A stretch of 64,000 bases of DNA from Sphingomonas ginsenosidimutans (GTDB lineage: Bacteria; Pseudomonadota; Alphaproteobacteria; Sphingomonadales; Sphingomonadaceae), in assembly GCF_002374835.1 (NCBI RefSeq), contig NZ_NWVD01000002.1:62001-126000 (forward strand), read 5' to 3'. This document shows, piece after piece, positions 8,487 through 17,773 of this stretch. The notes beneath the pieces are model-generated. The model was given only the letters and a program-made list of their open reading frames with translations, searched no databases and was not told where the DNA came from. A program made the position numbers and the translations under genes. The stretch's first letter is position 1; each line of letters begins with the position of its first letter.

Positions 8487-9724
8487 CCCCCTTTCGCCGT
8501 CACCTGCGCCAGACGCTGACGATCGCCCGCCGCGATTTCACCGCGACGGTCTTCACCCCGATCTTCCTGCTGTTCCTGTTCGCGCCGATCATCATGCTGT
8601 CGTTCAGCCTGATCGGCGGGCTGGGCGCGGCCAATGCCACGCGCGGCACCGCGGCCAAGCAGCGGCTGGTGCTGCTGCTGCCCGCCGACGACGCGCGCGC
8701 GGTGATGGCCGCCGACGCGCGCCAGCGCACGCTGCCCGACGATGATCGCGCCCCGCCGCGACTGGTCGCGCATCCGGTCACCGGGGATACCGCGGCGCAG
8801 GCACGCGCGATGCTGGACGGGCACGGCGCGGTGGGCGGCATCAGCGTCGCGGCGGTGCTCCACGGCGCGCTCGACCGCCCGGTCGTGAGCTATGCCGCGG
8901 GCGACCGGGACGAAGCGCGCTACCTCGCCGCGCTGGCACGCGACGCCGCGCTGGTCCGCCGCGCCGGCGCGCCCGCGCTCGCCGAACCGGTGCTGGAGCG
9001 TGTCGCCACCGCCGCTCCGTCCGCCGGCGGGCGCGATGCATCGGCGTTCGGCGCGGTGTTCGGCATCTTCTTCCTGACGCTGTTCCTGTCCGGCCAGGTC
9101 GTCGGCACGATGGCGGAGGAGCGCAACAACAAGGTGATCGAGGTGCTGGCCGCCGCGGTCCCGCTGGAAAGCGTGTTCCTGGGCAAGCTGCTCGGCATGT
9201 TCGGGGTCGCGGTGCTGTTCGTCGCCTTCTGGGGAACGGTGGTCAGCCAGGCCGGCGCGTTCCTGCCCGGCGATCTGGGCGCGGGGCTGCGCCAGCTGTC
9301 GCCCGCGGTCGGCGCGGGGCCGTTCGCGCTGCTGTTCGCCGCCTATTTCGCGACCGCCTATCTGCTGCTCGGCTCGATCTTTCTGGGCGTGGGGGCGCAG
9401 GCATCGACGATGCGCGAGATCCAGATGCTGTCGCTGCCGGTCACCATCGTGCAGGTGGCGATGTTCGCGCTCGCATCGGCCGGCGCATCCGATCCCGACG
9501 GCTGGCTGGCGATCGGAACGCAGCTGTTCCCGCTCTCCTCCCCCTATGCGATGGCCGGGCGCGCCGCGGCGCTGCCGGGACTGTGGCCGCATGCGCTGGC
9601 GCTGCTGTGGCAATTGGTGTGGGTCGCGATCTTCATCACCGTCGGCGCGCGGCTGTTCCGGCGCGGCGTGCTGCAGTCGGGCAGCGCCAAGCCCGCGTGG
9701 CGACGGTTGTTCGCGCGGGGATAG
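8483..9724 (+). CDS. ABC-2 type transporter permease (NatB-like)
   Basis: Membrane subunit of 413 aa paired with the preceding ATPase. There is one hydrophobic segment near the N-terminus (VFTPIFLLFLFAPIIMLSFSLIGG), then a long extracytoplasmic loop of about 150 residues, then five or so clustered membrane helices starting at FGIFFLTLFLSGQVVG. This one-plus-five arrangement and the EERNNKVIEVLAAAVPLES segment just after the second helix are characteristic of ABC-2 permeases of the NatB/YhaP type. It starts with ATG inside the ATGA overlap with the upstream gene. Confidence 0.83.
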   Translation: MTPFRRHLRQTLTIARRDFTATVFTPIFLLFLFAPIIMLSFSLIGGLGAANATRGTAAKQRLVLLLPADDARAVMAADARQRTLPDDDRAPPRLVAHPVTGDTAAQARAMLDGHGAVGGISVAAVLHGALDRPVVSYAAGDRDEARYLAALARDAALVRRAGAPALAEPVLERVATAAPSAGGRDASAFGAVFGIFFLTLFLSGQVVGTMAEERNNKVIEVLAAAVPLESVFLGKLLGMFGVAVLFVAFWGTVVSQAGAFLPGDLGAGLRQLSPAVGAGPFALLFAAYFATAYLLLGSIFLGVGAQASTMREIQMLSLPVTIVQVAMFALASAGASDPDGWLAIGTQLFPLSSPYAMAGRAAALPGLWPHALALLWQLVWVAIFITVGARLFRRGVLQSGSAKPAWRRLFARG

Positions 9725-9740
9725 GGCGCAGTAACCCCAT

Positions 9741-9754
9741 TGACACCAGTGTCA
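9741..9754. promoter_or_regulatory. Perfect dyad upstream of the P450 gene, candidate operator
   Basis: TGACAC-CA-GTGTCA is a perfect 6+2+6 palindrome lying 38 bp before the P450 start. Its left edge also reads TTGACA (9740-9745), a consensus -35 hexamer, so a bound repressor would occlude RNA polymerase. No clear -10 box follows at 17 bp. No regulator gene is adjacent, so the binding protein is unknown; TetR-type control is a guess. Confidence 0.5.
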
Positions 9755-9792
9755 GTTAGGTTTCTTCTCGCAACCAAAAGAGGAGAGTGACC

Positions 9793-11025
9793 ATGGCGAC
9801 CCTGGCCCAGGACGTGACCGCGCCCGCCGACCCTTTCGACGTCAGCCGGCCCGAGCTTTATCGCGACGACACCTGGCACGAACCGTTCCGCCGGCTTCGC
9901 GCCAAGGCGCCGGTGCACAAGGTCGTCGATTCGGATTTCGGCCCCTATTGGTCGGTGAGCACGTACAAGCCGATCGTCGAGGTCGAATCGCTCCCCGATC
10001 TCTATTCGTCGGAGGCGAACGGCTTCACCATCTCGCGGATTGCCGAGGATGAGGTGCGGATGCCGATGTTCATCGGCCGCGACCGCCCGATCCACACCGC
10101 GCAGCGCCGCACCGTCGCCCCCGCCTTCACCCCCAGCGAGATGGTGCGGCTGACGCAGAACATCCGCGACCGCAGCGCCGAGGTGCTCGATACCCTGCCC
10201 TGGAACACCGCGTTCGACTGGGTCGAGCGCGTGTCGATCGAACTGACGACGCAGATGCTGGCGATCCTGTTCGATTTCCCGTGGGAGGACCGCGCGAAGC
10301 TGACCATGTGGTCCGACTGGATGGGTGACATCGAACTGGCCAAGAGCGAGGAACTGCGCCAGCAGCGGCTCGAGAAGATCTACGAATGCGGCGCCTACTT
10401 CCAGAAATTGTGGGCGGCCAAAGCGGGCGCGGCGCCGACCCCGGACCTCATCTCGATGATGATCCATTCGGACGCGATGAGCCACATGGACGCCAACGAA
10501 TTCATGGGCAACCTCATACTCCTGATCGTCGGCGGCAACGATACGACGCGCAACACCATGTCCGGCCTCGTCTACGCGCTCGACCAGTTCCCCGCGGAGC
10601 GCGCCAAGCTGGAGGCGGACAGCACGCTGATCCCCAATGCGGTGAGCGAGATCATCCGCTGGCAGACCCCGCTCGCGCACATGGCGCGCACTGCCCAGCA
10701 GGATACCGAACTGATGGGGCAGCGGATCGCGGCGGGCGACAAGGTGGTGATGTGGTACATCTCCGCCAATCGCGACGAAAGCGTGTTCGGTCCCAATGCC
10801 GACGATTACCAGGTCGATCGCCCCAATGCCCGCCGCCACCTGGCGTTCGGGCACGGCATTCACCGCTGTGTCGGGGCGCGGCTGGCGGAACTGCAGGTTG
10901 CGATCCTGCTGGAGGAGATGGCGAAGCGCCGGATGCGCGTGAACGTCACCGGTGCGCCCGATCGCGTGGCCGCCTGCTTCGTCCACGGCTATCGCCACCT
11001 TCCGGTGGAAATCTCCCGTTATTGA
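9793..11025 (+). CDS. Cytochrome P450, CYP153-like (terminal alkane/fatty acid hydroxylase)
   Basis: Soluble bacterial P450 of 410 aa. The I-helix oxygen-binding motif GGNDTT is at residues 247-252, ExxR at 286-289 (SEIIRW), and the heme-ligand loop FGHGIHRCVG ends with Cys359. The segment SEIIRWQTPLAHMART and GDKVVMWYISANRDE are strongly CYP153-like; that family omega-hydroxylates alkanes, fatty acids and related molecules. CYP153 enzymes usually need a ferredoxin and ferredoxin reductase; neither is next to it here. The ATG at 9793 follows AGGAGAG; a GTG six bases upstream is less likely. A dyad operator lies upstream and a hairpin terminator downstream. Confidence 0.85.
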   Translation: MATLAQDVTAPADPFDVSRPELYRDDTWHEPFRRLRAKAPVHKVVDSDFGPYWSVSTYKPIVEVESLPDLYSSEANGFTISRIAEDEVRMPMFIGRDRPIHTAQRRTVAPAFTPSEMVRLTQNIRDRSAEVLDTLPWNTAFDWVERVSIELTTQMLAILFDFPWEDRAKLTMWSDWMGDIELAKSEELRQQRLEKIYECGAYFQKLWAAKAGAAPTPDLISMMIHSDAMSHMDANEFMGNLILLIVGGNDTTRNTMSGLVYALDQFPAERAKLEADSTLIPNAVSEIIRWQTPLAHMARTAQQDTELMGQRIAAGDKVVMWYISANRDESVFGPNADDYQVDRPNARRHLAFGHGIHRCVGARLAELQVAILLEEMAKRRMRVNVTGAPDRVAACFVHGYRHLPVEISRY

Positions 11026-11032
11026 GGTGGTT

Positions 11033-11068
11033 GGCCGACCGATAGGTCGGCCGCCCTGTCTCTTTTTT
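11033..11068 (+). terminator. Terminator after the P450 gene
   Basis: GGCCGACC-GATA-GGTCGGCC is a perfect 8-bp hairpin immediately after the P450 stop, followed ten bases later by a run of six T. The separation from the T-run makes it an imperfect intrinsic terminator. Confidence 0.65.
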
Positions 11069-11208
11069 GCAACGCCACCGCGGCGTGTTGCAGCGCCGAA
11101 CGATAAGACTCGCGACTGTCACGGGAACGACATATTCGCGGCGCAGTGGCGCGCCCAACGGCAATAGCCTGCGCGCCGCGGGCCAAGGGCCAAAAGGGGA
11201 CAGAATCG

Positions 11209-14200
11209 ATGCGAAACAACCTTTTCGTGGGTGTGGCCGCGGTCGCGCTCATCGCGCCGGCAGCCGCCATGGCGCAGGAAACCACCTCCACCATCCGCGG
11301 CAGCGTGACGTCGAACGGCGCCCCCGTGGCGGGCGCGACCGTCGAGGTCGTCAACGTGCCGTCGGGGACGCGCCAGAACACGTCGACCGACTCCAACGGC
11401 AGCTTCACTGCTACCGGTCTGCGGCCGGGTGGCCCCTACTCGGTGACGGTGCGGGCGCCGGGCTACACCGACACCACGATCACCGACGTCAACACGATCG
11501 TCGCCCAGACGTTCGACCTGCCGATCGAACTGGCCGCCGAAGGCGCCAGCAGCGACATCGTCGTGACGGCATCGTCGATCTCGAGCGCGCGTACCGTCAG
11601 CCAGGGTCCGGCAACGGTGCTCAGCGCGACGAAGATCGGCACGATCGCCTCGGTCAACCGCGACATCCGCGACCTGATGCGTCGCGACCCGCTCGCCCGT
11701 CTCGACGACACGCCCAGCGGCGGCCGCGCCGTCAGCTTCGCCGGCCAGAACGCGCGTTTCAACCGCTTCACCGTCGACGGCGTCCCGATCACCGACAACT
11801 TCGGCCTTAACCCGGACGGCTTGCCGAGCCGCCGCTCGCCGATCCCGCTCGACGCTATCGGCCAGTTCCAGACCAAGGTTGCGCCGTATGACGTGCGCGA
11901 GGGCAATTTCCAGGGCGGCGTCGTCAACGTCATCCTGAAGTCGGGCACCAACGAATTCCACGGCACCGGCTTTTATTCCTATTCGTCGGACGAACTGGCC
12001 GGCACGAAGACGAAGGCCGGCCCCGGCGTCCCGACCGGGGTCGTCACGCTGCCTAACTACAAGTACGAGAACTACGGCGCCGAGCTGGCTGGCCCGCTGA
12101 TCAAGGACAAGCTGTTCTTCATGGTCGCCGGTGAGCGCCTGCGCGCGCCGCGACCGATCGCCGAAGGGCCGACCGACAACAACGCCGGCAACGCCGTCCC
12201 GGGGCTGACCCAGGCGACCGTGAATCGCATCTCGGACATCGCGCGCACCCGCTACGGCTATGAGACCGGCGGTGTCGTCAACAGCAACCAGGATAAGGAC
12301 GACCGCCTCGTCGCCCGCATCGACGCGAACCTGTCGGACACGCAGCGGCTCGCAGCGACCTACAGCTACGCCGAAGATTCGATCGTCATCACCAACAACA
12401 CCAGCGTCAACCCGTCGGCGCCGCAGCTGGGCCTGGCGTCGAACGCCTATATTTCGGGCAACAAACTGCACACCGGCGTTCTGCAGCTGAACTCGCAATG
12501 GTCGGACGACTTCTCGACCGAAGTGCGCGGCTATTACAAGAAGTACGTTCGTCTGCAGGATCCGCTGCTGGGTCGCGGGTTCGCGGAGTTCCGCGTCTGC
12601 GCCGCCGAAAATTCCGACCGCGGCAACCCGGGTTCTGCCGGCGCCTCCGCTTCGGTCACCTGCGCGCCGAACACGCCGCAGGTCGCATTCGGGCCGGACG
12701 TGTCGCGTCAGACCAACGCACTGAACACCGAAACCTGGGGCGGCACCGTGCAGGCGCGCCTGACCCGTGAAGGGCACGACCTGCGCATCTTCGGCGACAT
12801 CGCGCATGTCGACGTGTTCAATGCCTTCCTCAGCAACTCGAACCCGCGCGGCGGCACTGCCGGCACCTATTACTTTGACTCGATCGCCGACTTCGCAGCG
12901 GGCAATGCCCAGCGTTTCGGCTATACCAATGCCGTCCCGACGCCGAACCCGGATCTCGCTTCGGCGGTGTTCAATTACTGGCAGTACGCCTTCGGCGTGC
13001 AGGACAACTGGGCGATCACGCCGACGCTGAACGTCAGCTACGGCATGCGCTATGACCTGTATGGCAGCCATAGCCGCCCCTCGCTGAACCCGACGTTCAC
13101 CAGCCGCTACGGCTTCACCAATGCGTCTTTCCTGTCGGGTCGTGGACTGTTCCAGCCGCGCGTAGGCTTCGACTGGAAGCCTGACCGGCAGCTCAGCGTC
13201 CGCGGTGGCATCGGCATCTTCGGTGGCGGCGCACCCGACGTTTATACGTCGAACAGCTTCTCGAACACCGGCATCCTGTCGAACACCATCGACATCCGTC
13301 AGCTGAACGACGGCAGCTACGCCGGCAACGCGACCTTCCCGGCCGGGTTCAATCCGCAGGCGATCATGACGAACGTCAACGGTTCGGCGGTGCCGGCGGC
13401 AGCGAACACCTATCTTGTCGGCGGCGTCTCCGCGGCGGCGACGAACGCGGTCGATCCCAACTTCAAGCTGCCCTCGCAGTGGCGCGGGACGTTGTCGGTC
13501 GACTACACGCCCGAATTCCTGGGCGGCGGCTGGAACTTCGGCGGCGACTTCTTCTGGTCGAAGGTTCGCGACCAGGTGTTCTGGACCGACATCCGCTCGG
13601 TCCCGACCACGTCGCGCACCCCGGATGGCCGCGTGCGCTACACGTCGCTGACCACCTTCTCCGACACGCTGAATGACATCCTGCTGACCAACACCTCGCG
13701 CGGTCGCAGCTATGTTGCGGTGGCGCGCGTCAACAAGCAGTTCGACTTCGGGCTGTATGCAGGCATCAGCTACACCTACCAGAACATCAAGGATCAGACC
13801 CCGGCGACCTCGTCGACAGCTGGTTCCAACTACGCCAACGGCGCGTTCCTTGACGGCAACAACGCCGCATACGGCGTGTCGAACGACGAGGTGCGCCACA
13901 ACATCAAGTATGACGTGACCTTCGATCACGCCTTCTTCGGCGATTACAAGACGACGTTCGCGTTGTTCGGCGAAACCCGCATCGGCCGTCCGTACAGCTA
14001 CACGATGCAGGACACGTCCAGCGGGCGCAGCACAATCTTCGGCACCACCGGTTCCGGCACGCGCTACCTGATCTACGTGCCGACCGGCATCGACGATCCG
14101 CGCGTCTCCTATGACAGCACCACCACCCGCGACACCCTGGACGCCTTCTTCCAGTCGTCGGGCCTGGCGAAGTATCGTGGGTCGATCGCGCCGCGGAATG

Positions 14201-14553
14201 CGTTCAATTCGAAGTGGTTCACGCGCTTCGACCTGCACGTCGCTCAGGAAATCCCGACGTTCGTCGGCAATTCGCGGATCCAGCTGTTCGCGGATATCGA
14301 GAACTTCACGAACTTCCTGAACAAGAACTGGGGTCAGATCCGCGAGTACGGTTTCCCGTACAATGCGGTGGCCGCCCGCGTGACCTGCCTGGTCGCTGCG
14401 ACGCCGACCGGCACCACCGGTACCGCGCCGACCAGCACCGCGCAGCCTTGCGCCCAGTATCGCTACAGCCTGCCGAATGCGACGCCGACCGATACGATCT
14501 ACGCGCCGCAGTCGCTCTACACGATCCGCATCGGCGCGCGCTTCAGCTTCTGA
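11209..14553 (+). CDS. TonB-dependent receptor, Oar-like with carboxypeptidase-regulatory N-domain
   Basis: Large outer-membrane receptor of 1114 aa. A signal peptide ending AAMAQE is followed by a CarboxypepD_reg-like beta-sandwich (STIRGSVTSNGAPVAGATVEV to about residue 105), then the plug beginning near DIVVTASSIS. The C-terminus ends in ...YTIRIGARFSF, a terminal Phe typical of outer-membrane barrels. This is the Oar-like class that sphingomonads carry in many copies; ligands are generally unknown, peptides or glycans being common proposals. The ATG at 11209 is chosen because it begins the signal peptide and follows AAAAGGGGAC. It sits directly upstream of a LytS/LytTR pair, which might control it. 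Confidence 0.88.
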   Translation: MRNNLFVGVAAVALIAPAAAMAQETTSTIRGSVTSNGAPVAGATVEVVNVPSGTRQNTSTDSNGSFTATGLRPGGPYSVTVRAPGYTDTTITDVNTIVAQTFDLPIELAAEGASSDIVVTASSISSARTVSQGPATVLSATKIGTIASVNRDIRDLMRRDPLARLDDTPSGGRAVSFAGQNARFNRFTVDGVPITDNFGLNPDGLPSRRSPIPLDAIGQFQTKVAPYDVREGNFQGGVVNVILKSGTNEFHGTGFYSYSSDELAGTKTKAGPGVPTGVVTLPNYKYENYGAELAGPLIKDKLFFMVAGERLRAPRPIAEGPTDNNAGNAVPGLTQATVNRISDIARTRYGYETGGVVNSNQDKDDRLVARIDANLSDTQRLAATYSYAEDSIVITNNTSVNPSAPQLGLASNAYISGNKLHTGVLQLNSQWSDDFSTEVRGYYKKYVRLQDPLLGRGFAEFRVCAAENSDRGNPGSAGASASVTCAPNTPQVAFGPDVSRQTNALNTETWGGTVQARLTREGHDLRIFGDIAHVDVFNAFLSNSNPRGGTAGTYYFDSIADFAAGNAQRFGYTNAVPTPNPDLASAVFNYWQYAFGVQDNWAITPTLNVSYGMRYDLYGSHSRPSLNPTFTSRYGFTNASFLSGRGLFQPRVGFDWKPDRQLSVRGGIGIFGGGAPDVYTSNSFSNTGILSNTIDIRQLNDGSYAGNATFPAGFNPQAIMTNVNGSAVPAAANTYLVGGVSAAATNAVDPNFKLPSQWRGTLSVDYTPEFLGGGWNFGGDFFWSKVRDQVFWTDIRSVPTTSRTPDGRVRYTSLTTFSDTLNDILLTNTSRGRSYVAVARVNKQFDFGLYAGISYTYQNIKDQTPATSSTAGSNYANGAFLDGNNAAYGVSNDEVRHNIKYDVTFDHAFFGDYKTTFALFGETRIGRPYSYTMQDTSSGRSTIFGTTGSGTRYLIYVPTGIDDPRVSYDSTTTRDTLDAFFQSSGLAKYRGSIAPRNAFNSKWFTRFDLHVAQEIPTFVGNSRIQLFADIENFTNFLNKNWGQIREYGFPYNAVAARVTCLVAATPTGTTGTAPTSTAQPCAQYRYSLPNATPTDTIYAPQSLYTIRIGARFSF

Positions 14554-14585
14554 GCTGCGGCGCCCACCGGGCACCACCCAACGCA

Positions 14586-14627
14586 AAGGCCGTCGCCCCA
14601 ACCCGGGGCGGCGGCCTTCGTCGTTTT
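14586..14627 (+). terminator. Intrinsic terminator after the Oar-like receptor gene
   Basis: A 14-bp arm AAGGCCGTCGCCCC pairs with GGGGCGGCGGCCTT (one G-T wobble) around a five-base loop. TCGTTTT follows. It lies 32 bp after the receptor stop and separates it from the histidine kinase gene. Confidence 0.8.
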
Positions 14628-14662
14628 GCACCGGGCGGCGCGGCGTTGTAGAGAGGCGGACG

Positions 14663-15853
14663 ATGGCAACGTCACCCGCTCCCGCCGGCCCTGCCCCCGT
14701 CGCCTCGACCGGGGCCGCCGCCTCCCGCCCGCCCGCCGCGACCGGCTATGTCTCCGCCGCGGGGCAGCGCCCGCTGTTCGTCCGCCCGTTCTTCGAGGAC
14801 AAGTCGCGCGCCTTCTGGAAGCTGCAGGCGGCGGGATGGAGCGGCTATCTGATCCTGCGCTCGGTGTCGTCGCTGTCGGGCAATTTCTCGCTCCAGACGA
14901 TCGTGCCGGTGATCGTCGAATCGATCGTCGGCTATTGCATCACGCTGCTGCTCTCGACGCTGTACGGCTATTACCGCTCGTTGCCGCGCGTCACCGGCAT
15001 CATGCTGACGATCTTCACGCTGGCGGCGGCGACGTTCCTCTATGCGCTGCTCGACGCCTTCTCGTTCAGCTTCATCAAATTCGCCGCGCCGGGCGTCGAC
15101 CTATCGCTGCTGCTGGGCACGTTGTTCCTCAATTTCACCGTGCTGGCGGGGTGGTCGGCGCTGTATTTCGGGATCAACTTCTATCTGATCGTCGAGGATC
15201 AGATCGACCAGATGGAGCATCTGGAGAATCAGGCCTCCTCGGCGCAGCTGGCGATGCTGCGCTATCAGCTGAACCCGCATTTCCTGTTCAACACGCTCAA
15301 TTCGATCTCGACGCTGGTGCTCCTGAAACAGACCGAGCGCGCCAATGCGATGCTCAGCCGGCTGTCGTCGTTCCTGCGCTACACGCTGGCGAACGAACCC
15401 ACCGCGCACGTCACCGTCGCGCAGGAGGTGGAGACGCTGAAACTGTATCTCGAGATCGAGAAGATGCGCTTCGAGGACAGGCTGCGCCCGAAGTTCGAGA
15501 TCGATCCCGCGGCGGAAAAGGCGCGCCTGCCCTCGCTGCTGCTCCAGCCGCTGGTCGAAAATGCGATCAAATACGCCGTCACTCCGCAGGAGGACGGCGC
15601 CGAAATCTGCGTCGCCGTTCGGCTCGTCGGCGACAGGGTGCTGCTGGGCGTATCCGACACCGGACCGGGTTTGATGCCGACGAAATCGCGGCCATCCCTT
15701 TCAACCGGCGTGGGTATCGCCAATATCAGGGAGCGGCTGGCGCAGGCTTATGGGCCTGATCACCGCTTCGATGTGCGTGCCATGCCGACGGGCGGGTTCG
15801 GGGTCGAGATCGAGATCCCGTTCCAGCTCGAAGTACCGAACAGAGAGGTGTGA
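14663..15853 (+). CDS. LytS-type sensor histidine kinase
   Basis: Membrane histidine kinase of 396 aa in the His_kinase (PF06580) family. Hydrophobic helices span roughly residues 60-190. The phosphoacceptor segment LRYQLNPHFLFNTLNSIS holds the conserved His, and a HATPase domain follows with LLLQPLVENAIKYAV (N box) and GVSDTGPGLM (G1). It should phosphorylate the LytTR regulator encoded next; the kinase stop codon TGA shares its A with the regulator ATG. The ATG at 14663 follows GAGAGGCGG. The signal is unknown; the N-terminal 40 residues are Ala/Pro-rich and probably disordered. Confidence 0.9.
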   Translation: MATSPAPAGPAPVASTGAAASRPPAATGYVSAAGQRPLFVRPFFEDKSRAFWKLQAAGWSGYLILRSVSSLSGNFSLQTIVPVIVESIVGYCITLLLSTLYGYYRSLPRVTGIMLTIFTLAAATFLYALLDAFSFSFIKFAAPGVDLSLLLGTLFLNFTVLAGWSALYFGINFYLIVEDQIDQMEHLENQASSAQLAMLRYQLNPHFLFNTLNSISTLVLLKQTERANAMLSRLSSFLRYTLANEPTAHVTVAQEVETLKLYLEIEKMRFEDRLRPKFEIDPAAEKARLPSLLLQPLVENAIKYAVTPQEDGAEICVAVRLVGDRVLLGVSDTGPGLMPTKSRPSLSTGVGIANIRERLAQAYGPDHRFDVRAMPTGGFGVEIEIPFQLEVPNREV

Positions 15854-16656
15854 TGACCATTCGTACCATCCTCGTCGACGACGAGCCGCTTGCCATCCAG
15901 GGGCTGGAGCTCCGCCTCGCGGCGCACGACGACGTCGAGATCATCGCCAAGTGCCAGAACGGGCGCGAGGCGATCAGCGCGATCAAGACCCATAAGCCCG
16001 ACCTCGTCTTCCTCGACATCCAGATGCCCGGTTTCGACGGCTTTTCAGTCGTGCAGGGGCTGCTGGACGTCGAACCGCCGCTGTTCGTGTTCGTCACCGC
16101 TTATTCCGATCACGCGATCCGCGCGTTCGAGGCGCAGGCGACCGATTACCTGATGAAACCGGTCGAGGAAGCGCGGCTGGCCGACACGCTCGACCGCGTG
16201 CGCCAGCGCCTGTCGGAGCGGCAGAGCGTCGGCGAGGCGGAGAAGCTGAAGGAAGTGCTGGCCGAACACGCACCCGAGGCGGCAGCGGAGATCGGCGACG
16301 GCAATGCCGAACAGCCCAATGCCAGCCGGTTCGAGAAGATGATCAACATCAAGGACCGCGGGCAGATCTTCCGCGTCGACGTCGACACGATCGAGCGGAT
16401 CGACGCGGCCGGCGATTACATGTGCATCTACACCGGCGACAACACGCTGATCCTGCGCGAGACGATGAAGGACCTGGAAAAGCGGCTCGACCCTCGCCGG
16501 TTCCAGCGCATCCACCGCTCGACGATCGTCAACCTCGACCTGGTCAAGCAGGTGAAGCCGCACACCAACGGCGAATGTTTCCTGGTGCTCGATTCGGGCG
16601 CCAGCGTGAAGGTCAGCCGCAGCTATCGCGACGTGGTGGCGCGCTTCGTCCATTGA
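15853..16656 (+). CDS. LytTR-family response regulator
   Basis: DNA-binding regulator of 267 aa. The receiver domain shows the acidic pair in LVDDEP, the phosphoacceptor Asp in LVFLDIQMPG, and the late Thr/Lys in VTAYSDHA and MKPVEEA. The C-terminal LytTR domain starts at about residue 160 with FEKMINIKDRGQIF and contains FQRIHRSTIVNL, the DNA-contacting part. It is partnered with the upstream LytS-type kinase. The adjacent Oar-like receptor and trhO are possible targets but no binding site was identified. Confidence 0.9.
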   Translation: MTIRTILVDDEPLAIQGLELRLAAHDDVEIIAKCQNGREAISAIKTHKPDLVFLDIQMPGFDGFSVVQGLLDVEPPLFVFVTAYSDHAIRAFEAQATDYLMKPVEEARLADTLDRVRQRLSERQSVGEAEKLKEVLAEHAPEAAAEIGDGNAEQPNASRFEKMINIKDRGQIFRVDVDTIERIDAAGDYMCIYTGDNTLILRETMKDLEKRLDPRRFQRIHRSTIVNLDLVKQVKPHTNGECFLVLDSGASVKVSRSYRDVVARFVH

Positions 16657-17582
16657 CGACCCAGCTGCCGATCCGGGTTTCCGCGCTCTACCGCTTCGCC
16701 CGACTCGACGATCCGCACGCCGCGCGCGGCCCGCTGCTGACGGCCGCGCGCGACGCGGGGGTGAAGGGAACGTTGCTGCTGGCGCATGAGGGCGTCAACG
16801 GCACGATCGCGGGCGCCCCCGAGGCGCTCGACCGCGTGATCGCGCAGGTCCGCGCGCTGCCGGGCTGCGCCAACCTGTCGCTCAAGCACAGCTGGTTCGA
16901 TGCCAACCCCTTCCACCGGCTGAAGGTGAAGGTGAAGCGCGAGATCGTGACGATGGGCGTCGCGGTCGATCCGCTGACGGATGCCGGCACCTATGTGGCG
17001 CCCGCCGACTGGAACACGCTGATCGCCGATCCGGAGACGCTCGTGATCGACACGCGCAACGATTATGAGGTGGCGGTCGGCACCTTCGCCGGCGCGGTCG
17101 ATCCCGGCACCGCCAGCTTCGCCGACTTCCCCGCCTGGTTCCGCGCGCACCGCGGCGACCTGATGGCGGGCAAGCGGCGCGTGGCGATGTTCTGCACCGG
17201 CGGCATCCGCTGTGAGAAATCCACCGCCTTCCTGAAGGGCGAGGGGGTGGAGGCGGTCCACCACCTCGACGGCGGCATCCTGCGCTACCTGGAGGAAGTG
17301 CCCGCGACCGACAGCCTGTGGGACGGCGAATGTTTCGTCTTCGATCAGCGCGTCGCGGTCGGGCACGGGCTCGCGCCGGGCACACATGTGCTGTGCCACG
17401 CCTGCCGGATGCCGGTCAGCCCCGCCGACTGCGCCTCGCCGCTGTATGTCGAGGGCGTCAGCTGCCCCGCGTGCCACGCCACCCGCGACGATGCGCAACG
17501 CGCCGCCGCCGCCGAACGCCACCGCCAGCAACGCCTCGCCGAAGCGCGCGGCGAGGCGCATGTCGGGCGGCGGTTCGACTAA
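16653..17582 (+). CDS. trhO: tRNA uridine-34 hydroxylase TrhO (rhodanese family)
   Basis: Oxygen-dependent enzyme that hydroxylates U34 in tRNA, the first step to cmo5U-type wobble modification. The 309-aa product has the TrhO N-terminal domain (LLAHEGVNGTIAG), a rhodanese domain with active loop MFCTGGIRCEKS (Cys181) and a Cys-rich C-terminal tail (CHACRMP and CPACHATR) that could bind zinc. No ATG or GTG precedes the conserved N-terminus; the in-frame TTG at 16653 overlaps the regulator stop as TTGA and is taken as the start. This means it is probably translated by coupling to the response regulator gene. Confidence 0.87.
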   Translation: MTTQLPIRVSALYRFARLDDPHAARGPLLTAARDAGVKGTLLLAHEGVNGTIAGAPEALDRVIAQVRALPGCANLSLKHSWFDANPFHRLKVKVKREIVTMGVAVDPLTDAGTYVAPADWNTLIADPETLVIDTRNDYEVAVGTFAGAVDPGTASFADFPAWFRAHRGDLMAGKRRVAMFCTGGIRCEKSTAFLKGEGVEAVHHLDGGILRYLEEVPATDSLWDGECFVFDQRVAVGHGLAPGTHVLCHACRMPVSPADCASPLYVEGVSCPACHATRDDAQRAAAAERHRQQRLAEARGEAHVGRRFD

Positions 17583-17773
17583 GCTTCGTTCGCCTGCCCC
17601 CAGCCCGCTGCGTCCCCCCAGCGAAAGCTGTTGTCCTTCGCGGCACGGGCGCCCCGCCAACCAATCAGCAGATCCCGGCCTTCGCCGGGATGACGTGCGG
17701 GCGAGAGGCGGCCGCCACACCGTCCCGCCCCACCTTCCCGATCCCGCCGCAATGCGGTACAGCGCCGCGCATC
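17583..17773. repeat. Intergenic gap with two interspersed palindromes
   Basis: No credible gene in this 191-bp gap. At 17616-17633 there is a degraded CCCCAGCGAAAGCTG palindrome of the type found at 1253, and at 17673-17690 a perfect TCCCGGC-CTTC-GCCGGGA hairpin followed by TGACG. These look like copies of dispersed intergenic repeats; the second may also end transcription of trhO. No clear promoter for the downstream ABC-F gene was seen. Confidence 0.5.

Noticed and set aside
8246..9613. A 455-codon minus-strand frame opposite the ABC permease.
   Set aside because: Gln/Arg-rich with no motif; the permease on the other strand has membrane helices and an overlap with its ATPase gene.
11119..14631. 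A 1170-codon open frame on the minus strand opposite the Oar-like receptor gene.
   Set aside because: It is antisense to a clear receptor gene with signal peptide, plug and barrel. Its product is Arg/Asp/Val-biased without domains, as expected for a shadow frame in GC-rich DNA.
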